Notes: generated from the sequence alone by a model not told the origin. DNA of 31,866 nucleotides from Nitrososphaerota archaeon (GCA_005877225.1 VBPK01000067.1:1-31866), one strand, 5' to 3'. Positions 9,253 through 17,978 are shown, counted from the stretch's first letter. Made by a program: numbers and translations.

Positions 9253-9387
9253 GCATGTTCATGGCGAAAAGGTGGCTAAGAACAGCAACGCCATCCGGGC
9301 TCCTGGGCACTTGGGATCCCACATGCCGAGGAGTAAGCCGACCCTGAGGTTGCGAGGCCTTCTTTTGCAGATTTGTAGGTAAGCGAA

Positions 9388-10623
9388 TTGTCCGAACCCG
9401 AAAATTCCATGAGGGTCCCACCGAAAATCGGAACAATCAAGCTGATTACGGCAGGTAGGATAACTGGATTACCTCATGTAGTGGAGCTAAGATATACGCA
9501 TCAGGATGATTCATTCTACGTGCTAGCCGGTCGTGCAAACACCGATTGGGTCAGTAACGCTCTGAAGAGCGAGTCGTCGAAAGTTCATGTCGGTGGTCTA
9601 GTGTTCAAAGTGGAGGCCTCCGTGGCAAGTGAGAAGGAACGAAAGAGTGTATCGGAAGACTTCGTTCGACGTTACGGGAGGCGAGTGGTGAAAGATTGGT
9701 ACGCTGACGCCGAAATCGCGCTTCGACTTCGCCAGAAGGGGCCTCCCTCCTTAAAGGGCGAAGTCGGAGGCGAGTTAGATTCCAAGTCGAGTTTCGGCGC
9801 CTGGCAATCGCGTCACTTGAAATACGAGTCCGAGGTGTCGGCGGCTTTCAATTCTGCGAGCGAGGAGTACGACTTCACGATAAGTCGGAACTTCGTCAAC
9901 ACTTGGATCAGAAGTAGGTCGATTTCTCTGCTGCTCAACTATATCCGTCGCTCGGACACTCTTTTGGAGATAGGCTGCGGCACGGGGGCTGAAGCTATCA
10001 AGATCTCCCCCCACGTAAGACGCATCTTTGCGACCGACGTAGCTAAAGGGATGATTGGGCTCCTTCGGCTCAAGATTAAAGCAAGGCGGCTAGAAAACAT
10101 AGTCCCTATCGAGGTCAGGGCAAGTGAAATAGCAAGGGTAAGAGAATATTTACCTGATCATAAGGTGAGAATAGCGTATTCCTTCAACGGCGCGCTAAAT
10201 TGCGAACCTCATCTGATAGAATTCGTTCGAGGTGTCTCTTCCGTGTTGGAAGAAGATGGTTACCTCATCTGCTCGATTAGAAACAGGTTGTGCATCACTG
10301 AGGCTCTCTCGCATGCTGTCGCTCTTCAATTCGGGAGGCTGAATCCACGAAAATTTCAGCCGATAATGGTTTCCGTTGGTGGTAGGGACATACCTTCGAC
10401 GTATTATGCGCCGTCAGAGTTTGTCGATTTTTTCAGGGTTGAATTCAAGTTGAGGAAGACGATTGCCCTTCCAGCATTGCTGCCTCCTGCTTACCTCAAC
10501 AGTTACTATGTCCGGTTCCGACATGTCATGTCTATTCTCGAAAGGCTAGAACCCTACCTAGGCGGTAGCTTCCCGTTGAACAGGCTTGGAGACCAGACAC
10601 TTTTCGTCTTTCAGAAGATGTAG
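9388..10623 (+). CDS. Fusion: Ddn-like flavin/F420 domain plus SAM methyltransferase
   Basis: 411 aa with two domains. Residues about 10-125 resemble the deazaflavin (F420)-dependent nitroreductase/PNPOx-like split barrel: LITAGRITGLPHVVELRY, then FYVLAGRANTDWVSNALKS and VHVGGLVFKVEA. Residues about 185-411 are a class I SAM-dependent methyltransferase: motif I LLEIGCGTGAEAIKI, then FATDVAKGMIGLLR (acidic ribose-binding position) and the later VLEEDGYLICSIRN strand. The start is TTG at 9388, with an ATG seven codons later at 9409 as an alternative. Together the domains would suit reduction plus methylation of a quinone- or lipid-like substrate, but that is inference. The methyltransferase call is firm, the Ddn-like call moderate. 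Confidence 0.75.
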   Translation: MSEPENSMRVPPKIGTIKLITAGRITGLPHVVELRYTHQDDSFYVLAGRANTDWVSNALKSESSKVHVGGLVFKVEASVASEKERKSVSEDFVRRYGRRVVKDWYADAEIALRLRQKGPPSLKGEVGGELDSKSSFGAWQSRHLKYESEVSAAFNSASEEYDFTISRNFVNTWIRSRSISLLLNYIRRSDTLLEIGCGTGAEAIKISPHVRRIFATDVAKGMIGLLRLKIKARRLENIVPIEVRASEIARVREYLPDHKVRIAYSFNGALNCEPHLIEFVRGVSSVLEEDGYLICSIRNRLCITEALSHAVALQFGRLNPRKFQPIMVSVGGRDIPSTYYAPSEFVDFFRVEFKLRKTIALPALLPPAYLNSYYVRFRHVMSILERLEPYLGGSFPLNRLGDQTLFVFQKM

Positions 10624-10681
10624 GGTAGGCGTCCAAGTCTGTCTTGGACCACACGGGGAAACTGTTTGGACGTTTTTCGGG

Positions 10682-11836
10682 TCATTTTGCCAGGCTCGAG
10701 TACAACGAGTCCAACCGTTGAGCAAGAGTATTCCAATCGCAGTTCTCCTTGATGAACTCTAGCCCCTCGTCCCCTGCTGAGACTAGCCTAGCCGGATTGG
10801 CAAGAGCTGTCTCGATTAGCTTGAATGCGCTCTCAGCCCTGGGTGGGACCAACAAACCGAACTTCCTGAATCCAGGTGATTCGGCATTGAACGCGATTAC
10901 AGGAGTCCCGCAAGCCAGAGATTCCTGCAAAGTGCCTCCCCAGAACGGCTCTATGTCTTCCATATGTATGGGTACGAACGTCACCCAGCTGCGCGAATAG
11001 AGCTCGGGTAGTCTTTCATTGTCGAGTTGTCCCAAAAAAAGAACTGAATCTCGTAGCCCCAATCTCTCGGCGTCTCTGGAGAGTGAAGGCAATCCGGGGC
11101 CGTCGCCCACCACTATGAGGCGAGCCCTGACGCCGTTCTTCCGGAGCGCGCTGAGAATCGGGAGCAGGTACTGCGGGGCCTTCTCCCAACGGTACGAAGA
11201 TGGCTCGGGTATCCTTCCCACATAGAGCAGGAGTGGGTCTTCTTCTTTCGCGGCTGTCCGGCGAAAGACTCGAGTATCTACCCCGGTGCTCGGGAACCTC
11301 AACACGCGATTCGCTGGGATTCTCATGCTTCTGATCAGGAAGTCCTCCTCGCTCCTGATAGGAACGAGCAGGCGGTCACACAGTCTAAGAGACGGATAGA
11401 AGATAGATGCCTTTACTCTCCGTATTGGGTCTGTTCCGTGGAACTGTGCGACAAGCGGTAACTTCAGTCTCTTCACCCAAGGCGCGGTGTAGAGGAAATT
11501 CCAGAGGTAGTAGTTGTGAAGGTGTACCACGTCTGGTGAGTCTCGTTCAATCTCCCCCAAGACGCCCAGGTTGTGGGCATTGCCGAACCTCATCATGGGC
11601 GGGAACTGGAGTGATACGTTGAAGGCCTTGACTTCCATCTCCTCGACCTCCACGACCTGCTTCCGCGCGATGTCGTCGGCCATGATGTAGAGCTTGACGT
11701 CGTGCCCGAGCTGAGCCATGCGCTTGGCGTACTCCTTCGAAAAGTGGAACCTCTTGAACGCGAAGTCCTCGACCCTCAGGGAAGCGAACTTGAAGTCGTG
11801 AAGAAGGAGATAGACTAACTTCATGGCTTCATTCAT
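10682..11836 (-). CDS. Family 4 glycosyltransferase
   Basis: About 384 aa GT-B fold, retaining GT4 transferase. N-terminal: FSKEYAKRMAQLGHDVKLYI and the acceptor-side DVVHLHNYYLW. C-terminal donor domain: LLYVGRIPEPSSY, ARLIVVGDGPGLPSLSRDAE, and the hallmark ESLACGTPVIAF preceded by GGT. An upstream in-frame reading to 12118 exists but its extra 94 residues run against the next gene and have no family similarity. The ATG at 11836 shares one base with the TGA of that upstream gene (TGATG), a typical coupled start. Last gene of the minus-strand cluster that begins at 15829. Confidence 0.85.
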   Translation of the reverse strand: MNEAMKLVYLLLHDFKFASLRVEDFAFKRFHFSKEYAKRMAQLGHDVKLYIMADDIARKQVVEVEEMEVKAFNVSLQFPPMMRFGNAHNLGVLGEIERDSPDVVHLHNYYLWNFLYTAPWVKRLKLPLVAQFHGTDPIRRVKASIFYPSLRLCDRLLVPIRSEEDFLIRSMRIPANRVLRFPSTGVDTRVFRRTAAKEEDPLLLYVGRIPEPSSYRWEKAPQYLLPILSALRKNGVRARLIVVGDGPGLPSLSRDAERLGLRDSVLFLGQLDNERLPELYSRSWVTFVPIHMEDIEPFWGGTLQESLACGTPVIAFNAESPGFRKFGLLVPPRAESAFKLIETALANPARLVSAGDEGLEFIKENCDWNTLAQRLDSLYSSLAK

Positions 11837-13572
11837 CAACGAACGGCCTGGAAGGCTCGACGTAAAGCCTTGGGCACCAGAAGGACGGACCACCTGATCT
11901 CGGCAAGATATAGGATGCCCAGCCCGCACGTCAGCAAGACAAACGTGAGGAAGAACCTCTCTGAGACAACAAGCGAACCTGCGAGGTAGATCGGTGTCGT
12001 GGCCAGAATCGGGGCGCCGTCCAGCAAGTTGAAGATGACAAGCGCCAATCCGCTCGCAGCAACGTTGAGCGACGTCAGAAGAATCAAGAGGCCGACCGAC
12101 TGGGAGAAGTTCTTCCAAGAGAAGGAGACCACGATGAACGCCACGCTTTCGAAGACCACGACCAACATGATGTGATAAAGCGAAAGCCAGCTCAGGCCTA
12201 AGAAGACGTGCGACTCGATTGCCAGTTTCCAGTCAGTAATCATCTTCGTGACCGTGAAGTCCAAGAGCCCACCTGTCGCCGAGACAATCCCCAGGTAGAC
12301 GAGAGAGGGGAGTACCCCTCGCGCGCTCACAGCGGAAATGACCTTTAGCTTAGCGAAAAGGAATGACTTCTTGCCCGTGATGACCGAAATCCCCTCTGCA
12401 AAGAATAGCGTGGAAAATGCTACGAGCAGAGCGTATCGAAAGTCAGAAAACGCGGAGGCGTTATCGACGTATTGGTCCCAATTGAAGGCGGCCAAAGAGG
12501 AAGGGGAAAAGAACCTAACGAGAAGGGCGTTGTTCGTTACCAGGAATGCCGATGCGATGCCGGTTATGGCGACAAAATGCCGCCAAGCCTCCCCTCCTAG
12601 GGTGACGAGAAGCAAGGCCATGGGATAGACCGCCCATTGTTCAGGTACCGCAGTTCGCGATACACTGAAAATCAAAACCGTGAGGAGAAGGCCTTCGGCT
12701 AACCCGAACTTCTTGTTCCAGAGAAACACGTAGCCGAGAAGCAAAGCAGGCAACCAGAGAGAACCAAGTGCGAAGGTTAATAGGTCGGGCGGAGTCGTAA
12801 AAGCGAGCGGAAAGAAGATGCTCATCCCTCCGAACGCGGGAAGAGCTGCTTGGTACGAAACGGCGTTGTAGAAGTTAAAGAAGCCCCAACCGAAAACGAG
12901 GGTTGGAATCGCAGTCCCCAGCGCGGGTATCGCTATGGTCGTGGCTACGAACGGGATCCGATTCAAAGTTAGCTTTCTGTCAATGAGAAACACGGGCAGG
13001 AATATCACTGGCATCAGTTTCATGAAGACGGCGAAACCGAGGAAGACAGCCGAAAGATTCGTCCTGTTCGATTCGAAGGAATACAGCGCTGCGAGGGTGA
13101 GAAGGAGCGCAATCGGGTCGAGAGCGCCCCACATCGCAGAAACGATGACTGCAAAGGGGAAGTAGAGCCACAACGACGCGATCTTTCGGGCCCTGTCTTC
13201 GTCCCCTCTTGGAGCGAGCAGCCTGAATAGGAGGAGGGCCACCAACGCATCGGAAAGTACCATCGGCTGCTTTAGCAAGAAGTAATACAGGAATGGAGAA
13301 ACGGAACCCAAGACCGTGTACAACCTGTAGATTACCGCGAAAATCAGGGCCGGAAGTGGAGGGTAACTGATCGAAGTCATCGACGCATACGGTGCAAAAC
13401 TCAGACCGCTGACAGACGGAAGGAGGGAATAGGGGTTCGTTCCAGATTGGAGGAGGACGCCGAGTCTGACCCAAATTTCGAAGTCCCAGGGATGGCCCGT
13501 AAAAGGCGCGAGGAACTCTCTAATCAAGAGGCCTATCACCAATGGCTTAGCGAGGCCTTTAACCCAAGTCAA
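11836..13572 (-). CDS. GT-C family polytopic membrane mannosyltransferase-like protein
   Basis: 578 aa with about a dozen hydrophobic segments. An acidic pair lies after the first helix (TGHPWDFEIWVRLG, D30 and E32), the place where GT-C enzymes (GT87, DUF2029-like) carry the catalytic Asp on the outer face. Such enzymes use a polyprenyl-phosphate sugar and act outside the membrane. SYPPLPALIFAVIYRLY and the GALDPIALLLTLAALY segment are also typical. An in-frame stop lies directly before the TTG at 13572, so that TTG is the first usable start. Translationally coupled to the GT4 gene downstream. The sugar is unknown. Confidence 0.8.
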   Translation of the reverse strand: MTWVKGLAKPLVIGLLIREFLAPFTGHPWDFEIWVRLGVLLQSGTNPYSLLPSVSGLSFAPYASMTSISYPPLPALIFAVIYRLYTVLGSVSPFLYYFLLKQPMVLSDALVALLLFRLLAPRGDEDRARKIASLWLYFPFAVIVSAMWGALDPIALLLTLAALYSFESNRTNLSAVFLGFAVFMKLMPVIFLPVFLIDRKLTLNRIPFVATTIAIPALGTAIPTLVFGWGFFNFYNAVSYQAALPAFGGMSIFFPLAFTTPPDLLTFALGSLWLPALLLGYVFLWNKKFGLAEGLLLTVLIFSVSRTAVPEQWAVYPMALLLVTLGGEAWRHFVAITGIASAFLVTNNALLVRFFSPSSLAAFNWDQYVDNASAFSDFRYALLVAFSTLFFAEGISVITGKKSFLFAKLKVISAVSARGVLPSLVYLGIVSATGGLLDFTVTKMITDWKLAIESHVFLGLSWLSLYHIMLVVVFESVAFIVVSFSWKNFSQSVGLLILLTSLNVAASGLALVIFNLLDGAPILATTPIYLAGSLVVSERFFLTFVLLTCGLGILYLAEIRWSVLLVPKALRRAFQAVR

Positions 13573-13614
13573 TCAGGAGATTCGATCCTCCTTGCGGGTT
13601 TCCGACTACCCGGC

Positions 13615-14625
13615 TTACGTGAGAGTTCGGTCCGATTCGGAGCTCCTCGGTCTTCCTTCTTCCCAAGTGGGTTGACTTGAGACATCAGTTTCATCGTGTC
13701 TAATACTCGAATATATCGCCTTGAGCGTCACATATCGCTCCGACTCGTAGAAAAGATGGTCAAGGCCGATTCGCGGTATGAAGAGCGAAGATCTCTTCCC
13801 TTCTTTGACGAGTAGTCGATTGTGAAGTAGCGCCTTCACGCGAATGTAGGAACCAAATGCGAAGTAGAGGAAGCGATTTGCGATCCCATGGCCGACAGGT
13901 GTTGAGAGTTGCGCCCGAAGTTTTGCCCGACCGAGGCTTTTTCTTAGACCATAGAGCTTGGGGAAATACAGCCTCATCCAGGAAGCAGACTCCAAGAGTC
14001 CGTCGTACGCTTCGCGCCCGTGGACGACTTCGGCCATCAGGGCGTCCCTAGCGAATAACGGACCTTGATCTGTGCTGAACATGGTCCGCGCGTATTCTTC
14101 ATCCATGACACAGCTGACGTTGATTGAGCGACTCGATTTCCTCAGTAGGTGGAGCGCCCTTGTACGCACCAAGACCTTAGCCAGGAAAATCCACATCTTG
14201 CCTCTTGGCGTCACGCAGAAAAGATCGATGTCGTCATGAACAGAAGCCGATTGGTATGACGTCGAGCCGCTAACCGCAAATACGAGCGCGTCTCTTCCTC
14301 CCAATCTTGATGAGAGAACCCTTGCGAGCGTAATGTTAGCAATCGAGTGGCGGCGTCTTTCGGATTCGCTGAACAACTCTTTATGCGCCTCACTTCTGCT
14401 GAGAACGTACCCTTCTCTCAGGAGATAATTCTCCCGGAGTGTTGGCAAACTTTCGAACGCTGTGACGAGGTCGGTTGTGTTCGTGTCCTCTGGCATCAAC
14501 CGAGCCAAATCGGTCAGAGAGACTGCAGACTCGTGCATGCATGCCGCCCTGACGGCCACCTCGACTATGGCCTCTATGTTTTCGAGAGTCAGGATTTCAC
14601 CTGGCGGTCCTCTTCCAGACGGCAT
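13615..14625 (-). CDS. Nucleotidyltransferase-fold protein in the glycan cluster
   Basis: 336 aa. Residues about 115-137 contain the pol-beta nucleotidyltransferase signature: VFAVSGSTSYQSASVHDDID, i.e. a GS followed by a spaced DxD pair (DDIDLF). The first 85 residues have a winged-helix-like look (AVSLTDLARLMPEDTNTTDL, ENYLLREGYVLS). The C-terminal part is basic and helical without clear membrane segments. The protein may add a nucleotide to a sugar, lipid or protein; the acceptor cannot be told. The chosen ATG overlaps the end of the upstream GT2 gene by 29 bases; a downstream Met is possible. Part of the minus-strand operon. Confidence 0.65.
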   Translation of the reverse strand: MPSGRGPPGEILTLENIEAIVEVAVRAACMHESAVSLTDLARLMPEDTNTTDLVTAFESLPTLRENYLLREGYVLSRSEAHKELFSESERRRHSIANITLARVLSSRLGGRDALVFAVSGSTSYQSASVHDDIDLFCVTPRGKMWIFLAKVLVRTRALHLLRKSSRSINVSCVMDEEYARTMFSTDQGPLFARDALMAEVVHGREAYDGLLESASWMRLYFPKLYGLRKSLGRAKLRAQLSTPVGHGIANRFLYFAFGSYIRVKALLHNRLLVKEGKRSSLFIPRIGLDHLFYESERYVTLKAIYSSIRHDETDVSSQPTWEEGRPRSSESDRTLT

Positions 14626-15532
14626 GCTTCTCCGGAGACCTGATGGCGTCTATAGACGCCATGAATGTGGAAATCAGCTCACTGGCTACGACGACAGGCA
14701 AAGCCATAATCAAACGTGGTCTTCCCGACAGGAGCCTCACCAGCGTCCTGACGCTGAAGAAGGGTTTCATGAAGAGCATGGACTCTATCGTCTTTGGAGG
14801 ATGCCCCAGCTTCCTCCACACCTGTACGTGGCCGAAGATAACCCTCTGTCTTTGCCGAATCAAATCCGACAGTCTGGTTGGCACCTCGATCTTTACCCTA
14901 GCAGTAGTCGAGAACTTGACAAGATACCCTTGAGCGTGCACCAGGCCTCCGATGTAAGCTCCGTCGTTGACCAGGTTTGCAGGGACTTTCTTGATCAAGC
15001 TACTCCTGACCACCAAGAGTTCGTCACATGCGTGATTGCTGATACCTGCATGGTTCAACTGAAGGGACATCAGGCTGTGGGCAGACCACATCAGCCAAAG
15101 GGCGCGCTGAAGTAGTCCGTCTCCATCCTCGAAGACAGGCCAGGCGGACGCACATCCTATCCTGACGTCGCTCGCTTCCATGGTCAATAGCTGGCGGATT
15201 GCGCCTACCTCGGGAAACGCGTCCGCGTTGAGCATGACAAGGTACTTGCCCGCAGAGCACTCAATTATCTTGTTGATAGCCCGAGCTTTCCCGTTCCTCT
15301 CAGGTTCTACGACAGTTCGGAACCTTTGGTCGGATGATGCCAACTCCTTGAGCTTCGACGTGACAGATTCTGGGCACCCGCTCGCCACCGCTATCACTCT
15401 CTCCAAGACGAAGTCCGGGCCGAAATTCTCTGCCCTGATGAAGGAGAGCAGAGCTGGGAGCTGGCTAGCTGAATCGGACGCACAGATTCCGATGGTGAAA
15501 CCTTCAGGCGGAGAATGTTGTTCATGAAACAT
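14597..15532 (-). CDS. Family 2 glycosyltransferase
   Basis: 311 aa GT-A fold enzyme. Seen: GFTIGICASDSASQLPALLS at the start, NGKARAINKIIECSAGKYLV then the DxD motif LNADAFPEVG near residues 100-109, the acceptor-side DELLVVRSSL and NDGAYIGGLV, and the late RQRQRVIFGHVQVWR motif that recalls the QxxRW region of processive GT2 enzymes. Two weak hydrophobic stretches near the end (LIMALPVVVASELISTFMAS) suggest membrane association. Begins 6 bases after the small membrane protein on the same strand and overlaps the nucleotidyltransferase gene, so all are probably one operon. Confidence 0.82.
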   Translation of the reverse strand: MFHEQHSPPEGFTIGICASDSASQLPALLSFIRAENFGPDFVLERVIAVASGCPESVTSKLKELASSDQRFRTVVEPERNGKARAINKIIECSAGKYLVMLNADAFPEVGAIRQLLTMEASDVRIGCASAWPVFEDGDGLLQRALWLMWSAHSLMSLQLNHAGISNHACDELLVVRSSLIKKVPANLVNDGAYIGGLVHAQGYLVKFSTTARVKIEVPTRLSDLIRQRQRVIFGHVQVWRKLGHPPKTIESMLFMKPFFSVRTLVRLLSGRPRLIMALPVVVASELISTFMASIDAIRSPEKHAVWKRTAR

Positions 15533-15538
15533 TATCGA

Positions 15539-15829
15539 TCACAATGTTATCCTCAACAGGAACCCGACCCCAACGAGCTCGAAGACGGCCATTATGAACA
15601 TAGAGGGCACGGCCTCCTCGAGGAAGTAGGGCGACAGAAAGAGGTAGGCTGCCGCCGTTCCTCCGCTATGCAGGAGAAGTAGCGTTGAGAAGACAAAGAG
15701 TCCGAGTGGGTACTTGGCCCTCGTGGAAAGCGCCGTCCTTCCATAGACGTAGGCCAGTGCTGCGAGCAGCACCGAGTTGATCGAATAAAGAACTATCGCC
15801 AGCGATAGAAGGGGGGTCATTACAGGCAT
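15539..15829 (-). CDS. Small three-helix membrane protein
   Basis: 96 aa, almost wholly hydrophobic with three predicted helices (LAIVLYSINSVLLAALAYVY; LFVFSTLLLLHSGGTAAAYL; MFIMAVFELVGVGFLL). No catalytic motif. It is divergent from the winged-helix gene at 15929, an arrangement common in archaea for a membrane protein and its regulator, and lies 6 bases ahead of the GT2 gene. Function unknown. Confidence 0.7.
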   Translation of the reverse strand: MPVMTPLLSLAIVLYSINSVLLAALAYVYGRTALSTRAKYPLGLFVFSTLLLLHSGGTAAAYLFLSPYFLEEAVPSMFIMAVFELVGVGFLLRITL

Positions 15830-15859
15830 GCGGCCGCCCTTCCAGACTTAAGCCTATTT

Positions 15860-15881
15860 CAGAATCTCTCCAGAATCTCTT
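15860..15881. promoter_or_regulatory. Tandem 11-base direct repeat, candidate operator
   Basis: Two adjacent copies, CAGAATCTCTC and CAGAATCTCTT, in the divergent gap between the membrane protein (15829) and the winged-helix regulator (15929). A period of 11 bases is close to one helical turn, which suits a dimeric regulator on one face. An A/T-rich TATA-like AACAAATAAAA at 15893-15903 follows, about 30 bases before the regulator start. Confidence 0.4.
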
Positions 15882-15928
15882 CAGGGCGAGCTAACAAATA
15901 AAATCGCGAGCGAACGCCCCCGGGTTGG

Positions 15929-16252
15929 TTGCCAGATGACCAAGAACTCAACCGCGTCCTTTGGTACGTGCTGGGAGGCGCCCGAGGCGGAGAAACTCGC
16001 GCGAAGATTCTCGTCCAGCTCGCGGAGCGCCCTTGCAATATGAATCAGCTTTCGAATAAGCTGGGAGTGGATTACAGGACAATCACTCACCACATTGGAA
16101 TACTGCTCAAGAACTCACTCGTGGTCAGTGAAGGGGAGGGGTATGGGGTCGCCTACTTCTTGAGTCCGAGGCTGCAATTGAACATTCAAGATTTCCATCG
16201 CATATGCGCGGAACTAGGGTTCGGTGGCAGCAGCGGCGGAGAACCCTCCTGA
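15929..16252 (+). CDS. ArsR-like winged-helix transcriptional regulator
   Basis: 107 aa. Residues 18-75 form a winged helix: ETRAKILVQLAERPCNMNQL, then NKLGVDYRTITHHIGILLKN as recognition helix and the wing SLVVSEGEGYGVAYFLS. No metal-binding Cys motif is visible; the single Cys pair positions do not match ArsR metal sites. TTG start with a TATA-like box about 30 bases ahead. Divergent from the three-helix membrane protein, which is its most likely target along with the glycan operon behind it. Confidence 0.78.
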   Translation: MPDDQELNRVLWYVLGGARGGETRAKILVQLAERPCNMNQLSNKLGVDYRTITHHIGILLKNSLVVSEGEGYGVAYFLSPRLQLNIQDFHRICAELGFGGSSGGEPS

Positions 16253-16408
16253 GGAAGCTTTCATCTCTGACCGAGCGGACAAGCCGAAGTCAATCTAACG
16301 TTATTCCCTATCCAGTACTGGTCGGGTCAGAATCCTACAACGTGGTGGTACGGGGGGATGGGGTTTGTAGGTCCTATCCAGGCACTAGACTCGTATGTAG
16401 GGATGCTT

Positions 16409-17878
16409 CTATCGATTCTGAGTTGCTCTGACCTGAGACCCCCCAGATCGCCCCATGTACAGCGGGTTCGGAGCTGACCTATGTTCCCCAATCTCGTGCC
16501 ACCACTGAATGAAGTTCCTAACGGTGGCCTCCGGGGCGCCCTCGAATGTGAAGTGTCGGACCCCAGGCAGAAGGAACACGCGATGATCTGGGAACTCCTC
16601 CGCCCACCGCTCATGCCATCGCTGTCCTGTCATCGGGTCGCCTTCCCCGAATTGAATCAGTATGGGCTTCTCGCGGAATAACGAGAGACACCGATTGAGC
16701 TCCTGCTGCGTGACATGGTCATTGAAGCTGCCGTACAGTTTCAGAGCGTGGCTGCGCGTATTCCGGTCTTTGAATGGGAGCAGGTATTGCCGGCGCTCCT
16801 TCTGCGAAAGGGTCCGGGTTCCTAGCGCCAACTTCGACCCCATCGACCTAGCGAGAAAGTTCGTGTAGTGGTTTACGAGGCGAGCGAAACGATTCGTGAC
16901 TAGGCGAAGCATCCTGGAAACTGATGGGTATTCCTTGATTGACCAGCCGAAGGTACCGCCGACGACCAAGGCGGTTACCCTGTCGGAATCTTCGGAAAGG
17001 CCTAGCACTCCGGTAGGACCACCACTGTCATTTGCCCAGACCACGATGTTCTTGAGGTCGAGCGCCTTTACGAAGCTTCCGAGGGCGTGTCCTTGCTCCA
17101 GCAAGGTGAAACCGTATCCATTAGAGGCTTTAGACAATCCGTATCCGGGTAGGTCGGGCGCTACACACCGAAATCGATCTCTCAGTCGCTGGATATGATA
17201 TCGGTAGGTGAAGCTCCAACCGGCGCCGGGATGCAGGAAGAGAAGGACGGGAGAGGATTGCGGACCCTCGTCAACGTAGTGTATCAAGTGTCCGTCGACG
17301 TCAATCCACTTGCTCTCGAATGGGAAGAGGTCAGAGTCGACCCAATCCGGTCGTTTTCCTGAGTTGTAATTCACGTCATCACTCATGCTCCCGGATGGAG
17401 ATACACGCGTTGGGACTGACTGACTGCCACTCGATTGGAGTTCGAAGCCCGGATGTTGCTGGGCCTCCTTGGCGAAGTCTACTGGAGATGCGTTCGGCTT
17501 CAGGTCGTATCCCATGCGGAGAAACGACCTCCTTGCACGCGAGGCCAGGTAGGGCGCGAGGATGGCTTGGAGAACGCGGGCACCCTCTTTCTCACCCAAT
17601 TCGACCGCGTTGACTGGTCGGCGACGCAGTCCGCGACCGATTATCGCTCTGCCAGTTGCGCGAAGGTTTCGGACCCAATTTACCTCGCCGAATGTCCCGA
17701 AAACATATCGGCGCCCATCGTGTTCGAAAAGACCCACCGGCGTGGTGTATTGGTGTCCGGATTTGCGACCTCTCACGGTGAGCAGCGTCATCGGCCCCAT
17801 CGGGACGCCTACCCTCAGGAGACTCTTGATCAGTGGGTTCATCAGCGGGACGAAGAACGGGACGTTGCCGTTTGACAT
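16409..17878 (-). CDS. Fusion: Ddn-type F420-dependent oxidoreductase plus alpha/beta hydrolase
   Basis: 489 aa, two domains. Residues 1-140 are a Ddn-type deazaflavin-dependent nitroreductase domain (TLLTVRGRKSGHQYTTPVGL, YVFGTFGEVNWVRNLRATGR). After a linker, residues about 185-475 are an alpha/beta hydrolase near the haloalkane dehalogenase/epoxide hydrolase branch: oxyanion LFLHPGAGWSFTYR, nucleophile elbow VVWANDSGGPTG (Asp in the nucleophile place), and the catalytic His in GVRHFTFEGAPEATVRNFI. The internal ATG at SMSDDVNY could allow a hydrolase-only product. A TATA-like sequence (CACTATATCC read on this strand, about 17900-17910) lies some 25 bases upstream. Substrate unknown; the fusion itself is seen, the linked chemistry is inference. 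Confidence 0.82.
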   Translation of the reverse strand: MSNGNVPFFVPLMNPLIKSLLRVGVPMGPMTLLTVRGRKSGHQYTTPVGLFEHDGRRYVFGTFGEVNWVRNLRATGRAIIGRGLRRRPVNAVELGEKEGARVLQAILAPYLASRARRSFLRMGYDLKPNASPVDFAKEAQQHPGFELQSSGSQSVPTRVSPSGSMSDDVNYNSGKRPDWVDSDLFPFESKWIDVDGHLIHYVDEGPQSSPVLLFLHPGAGWSFTYRYHIQRLRDRFRCVAPDLPGYGLSKASNGYGFTLLEQGHALGSFVKALDLKNIVVWANDSGGPTGVLGLSEDSDRVTALVVGGTFGWSIKEYPSVSRMLRLVTNRFARLVNHYTNFLARSMGSKLALGTRTLSQKERRQYLLPFKDRNTRSHALKLYGSFNDHVTQQELNRCLSLFREKPILIQFGEGDPMTGQRWHERWAEEFPDHRVFLLPGVRHFTFEGAPEATVRNFIQWWHEIGEHRSAPNPLYMGRSGGSQVRATQNR

Positions 17879-17940
17879 GGGGCATTCACATCTTCGGGCT
17901 GGATATAGTGGAGCGTTAGGTCCCGCTTTCGATTTGGGGA

Positions 17941-17949
17941 ATTTTAAAT
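17941..17949 (+). promoter_or_regulatory. TATA box for the Lrp-type regulator
   Basis: ATTTTAAAT about 30 bases ahead of the ATG at 17979; expected spacing for a leaderless archaeal transcript. It lies in the 100-base divergent gap shared with the Ddn-hydrolase gene. Confidence 0.5.
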
Positions 17950-17978
17950 GGGAGGCAAAGAGAGATCTGACCCCATAG

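Noticed and set aside
11837..12118. N-terminal extension of the GT4 protein from a start at 12118
   Set aside because: The extra 94 residues lie antiparallel in frame within the GT-C gene, show no GT4 similarity, and the ATG at 11836 is coupled to the GT-C stop.
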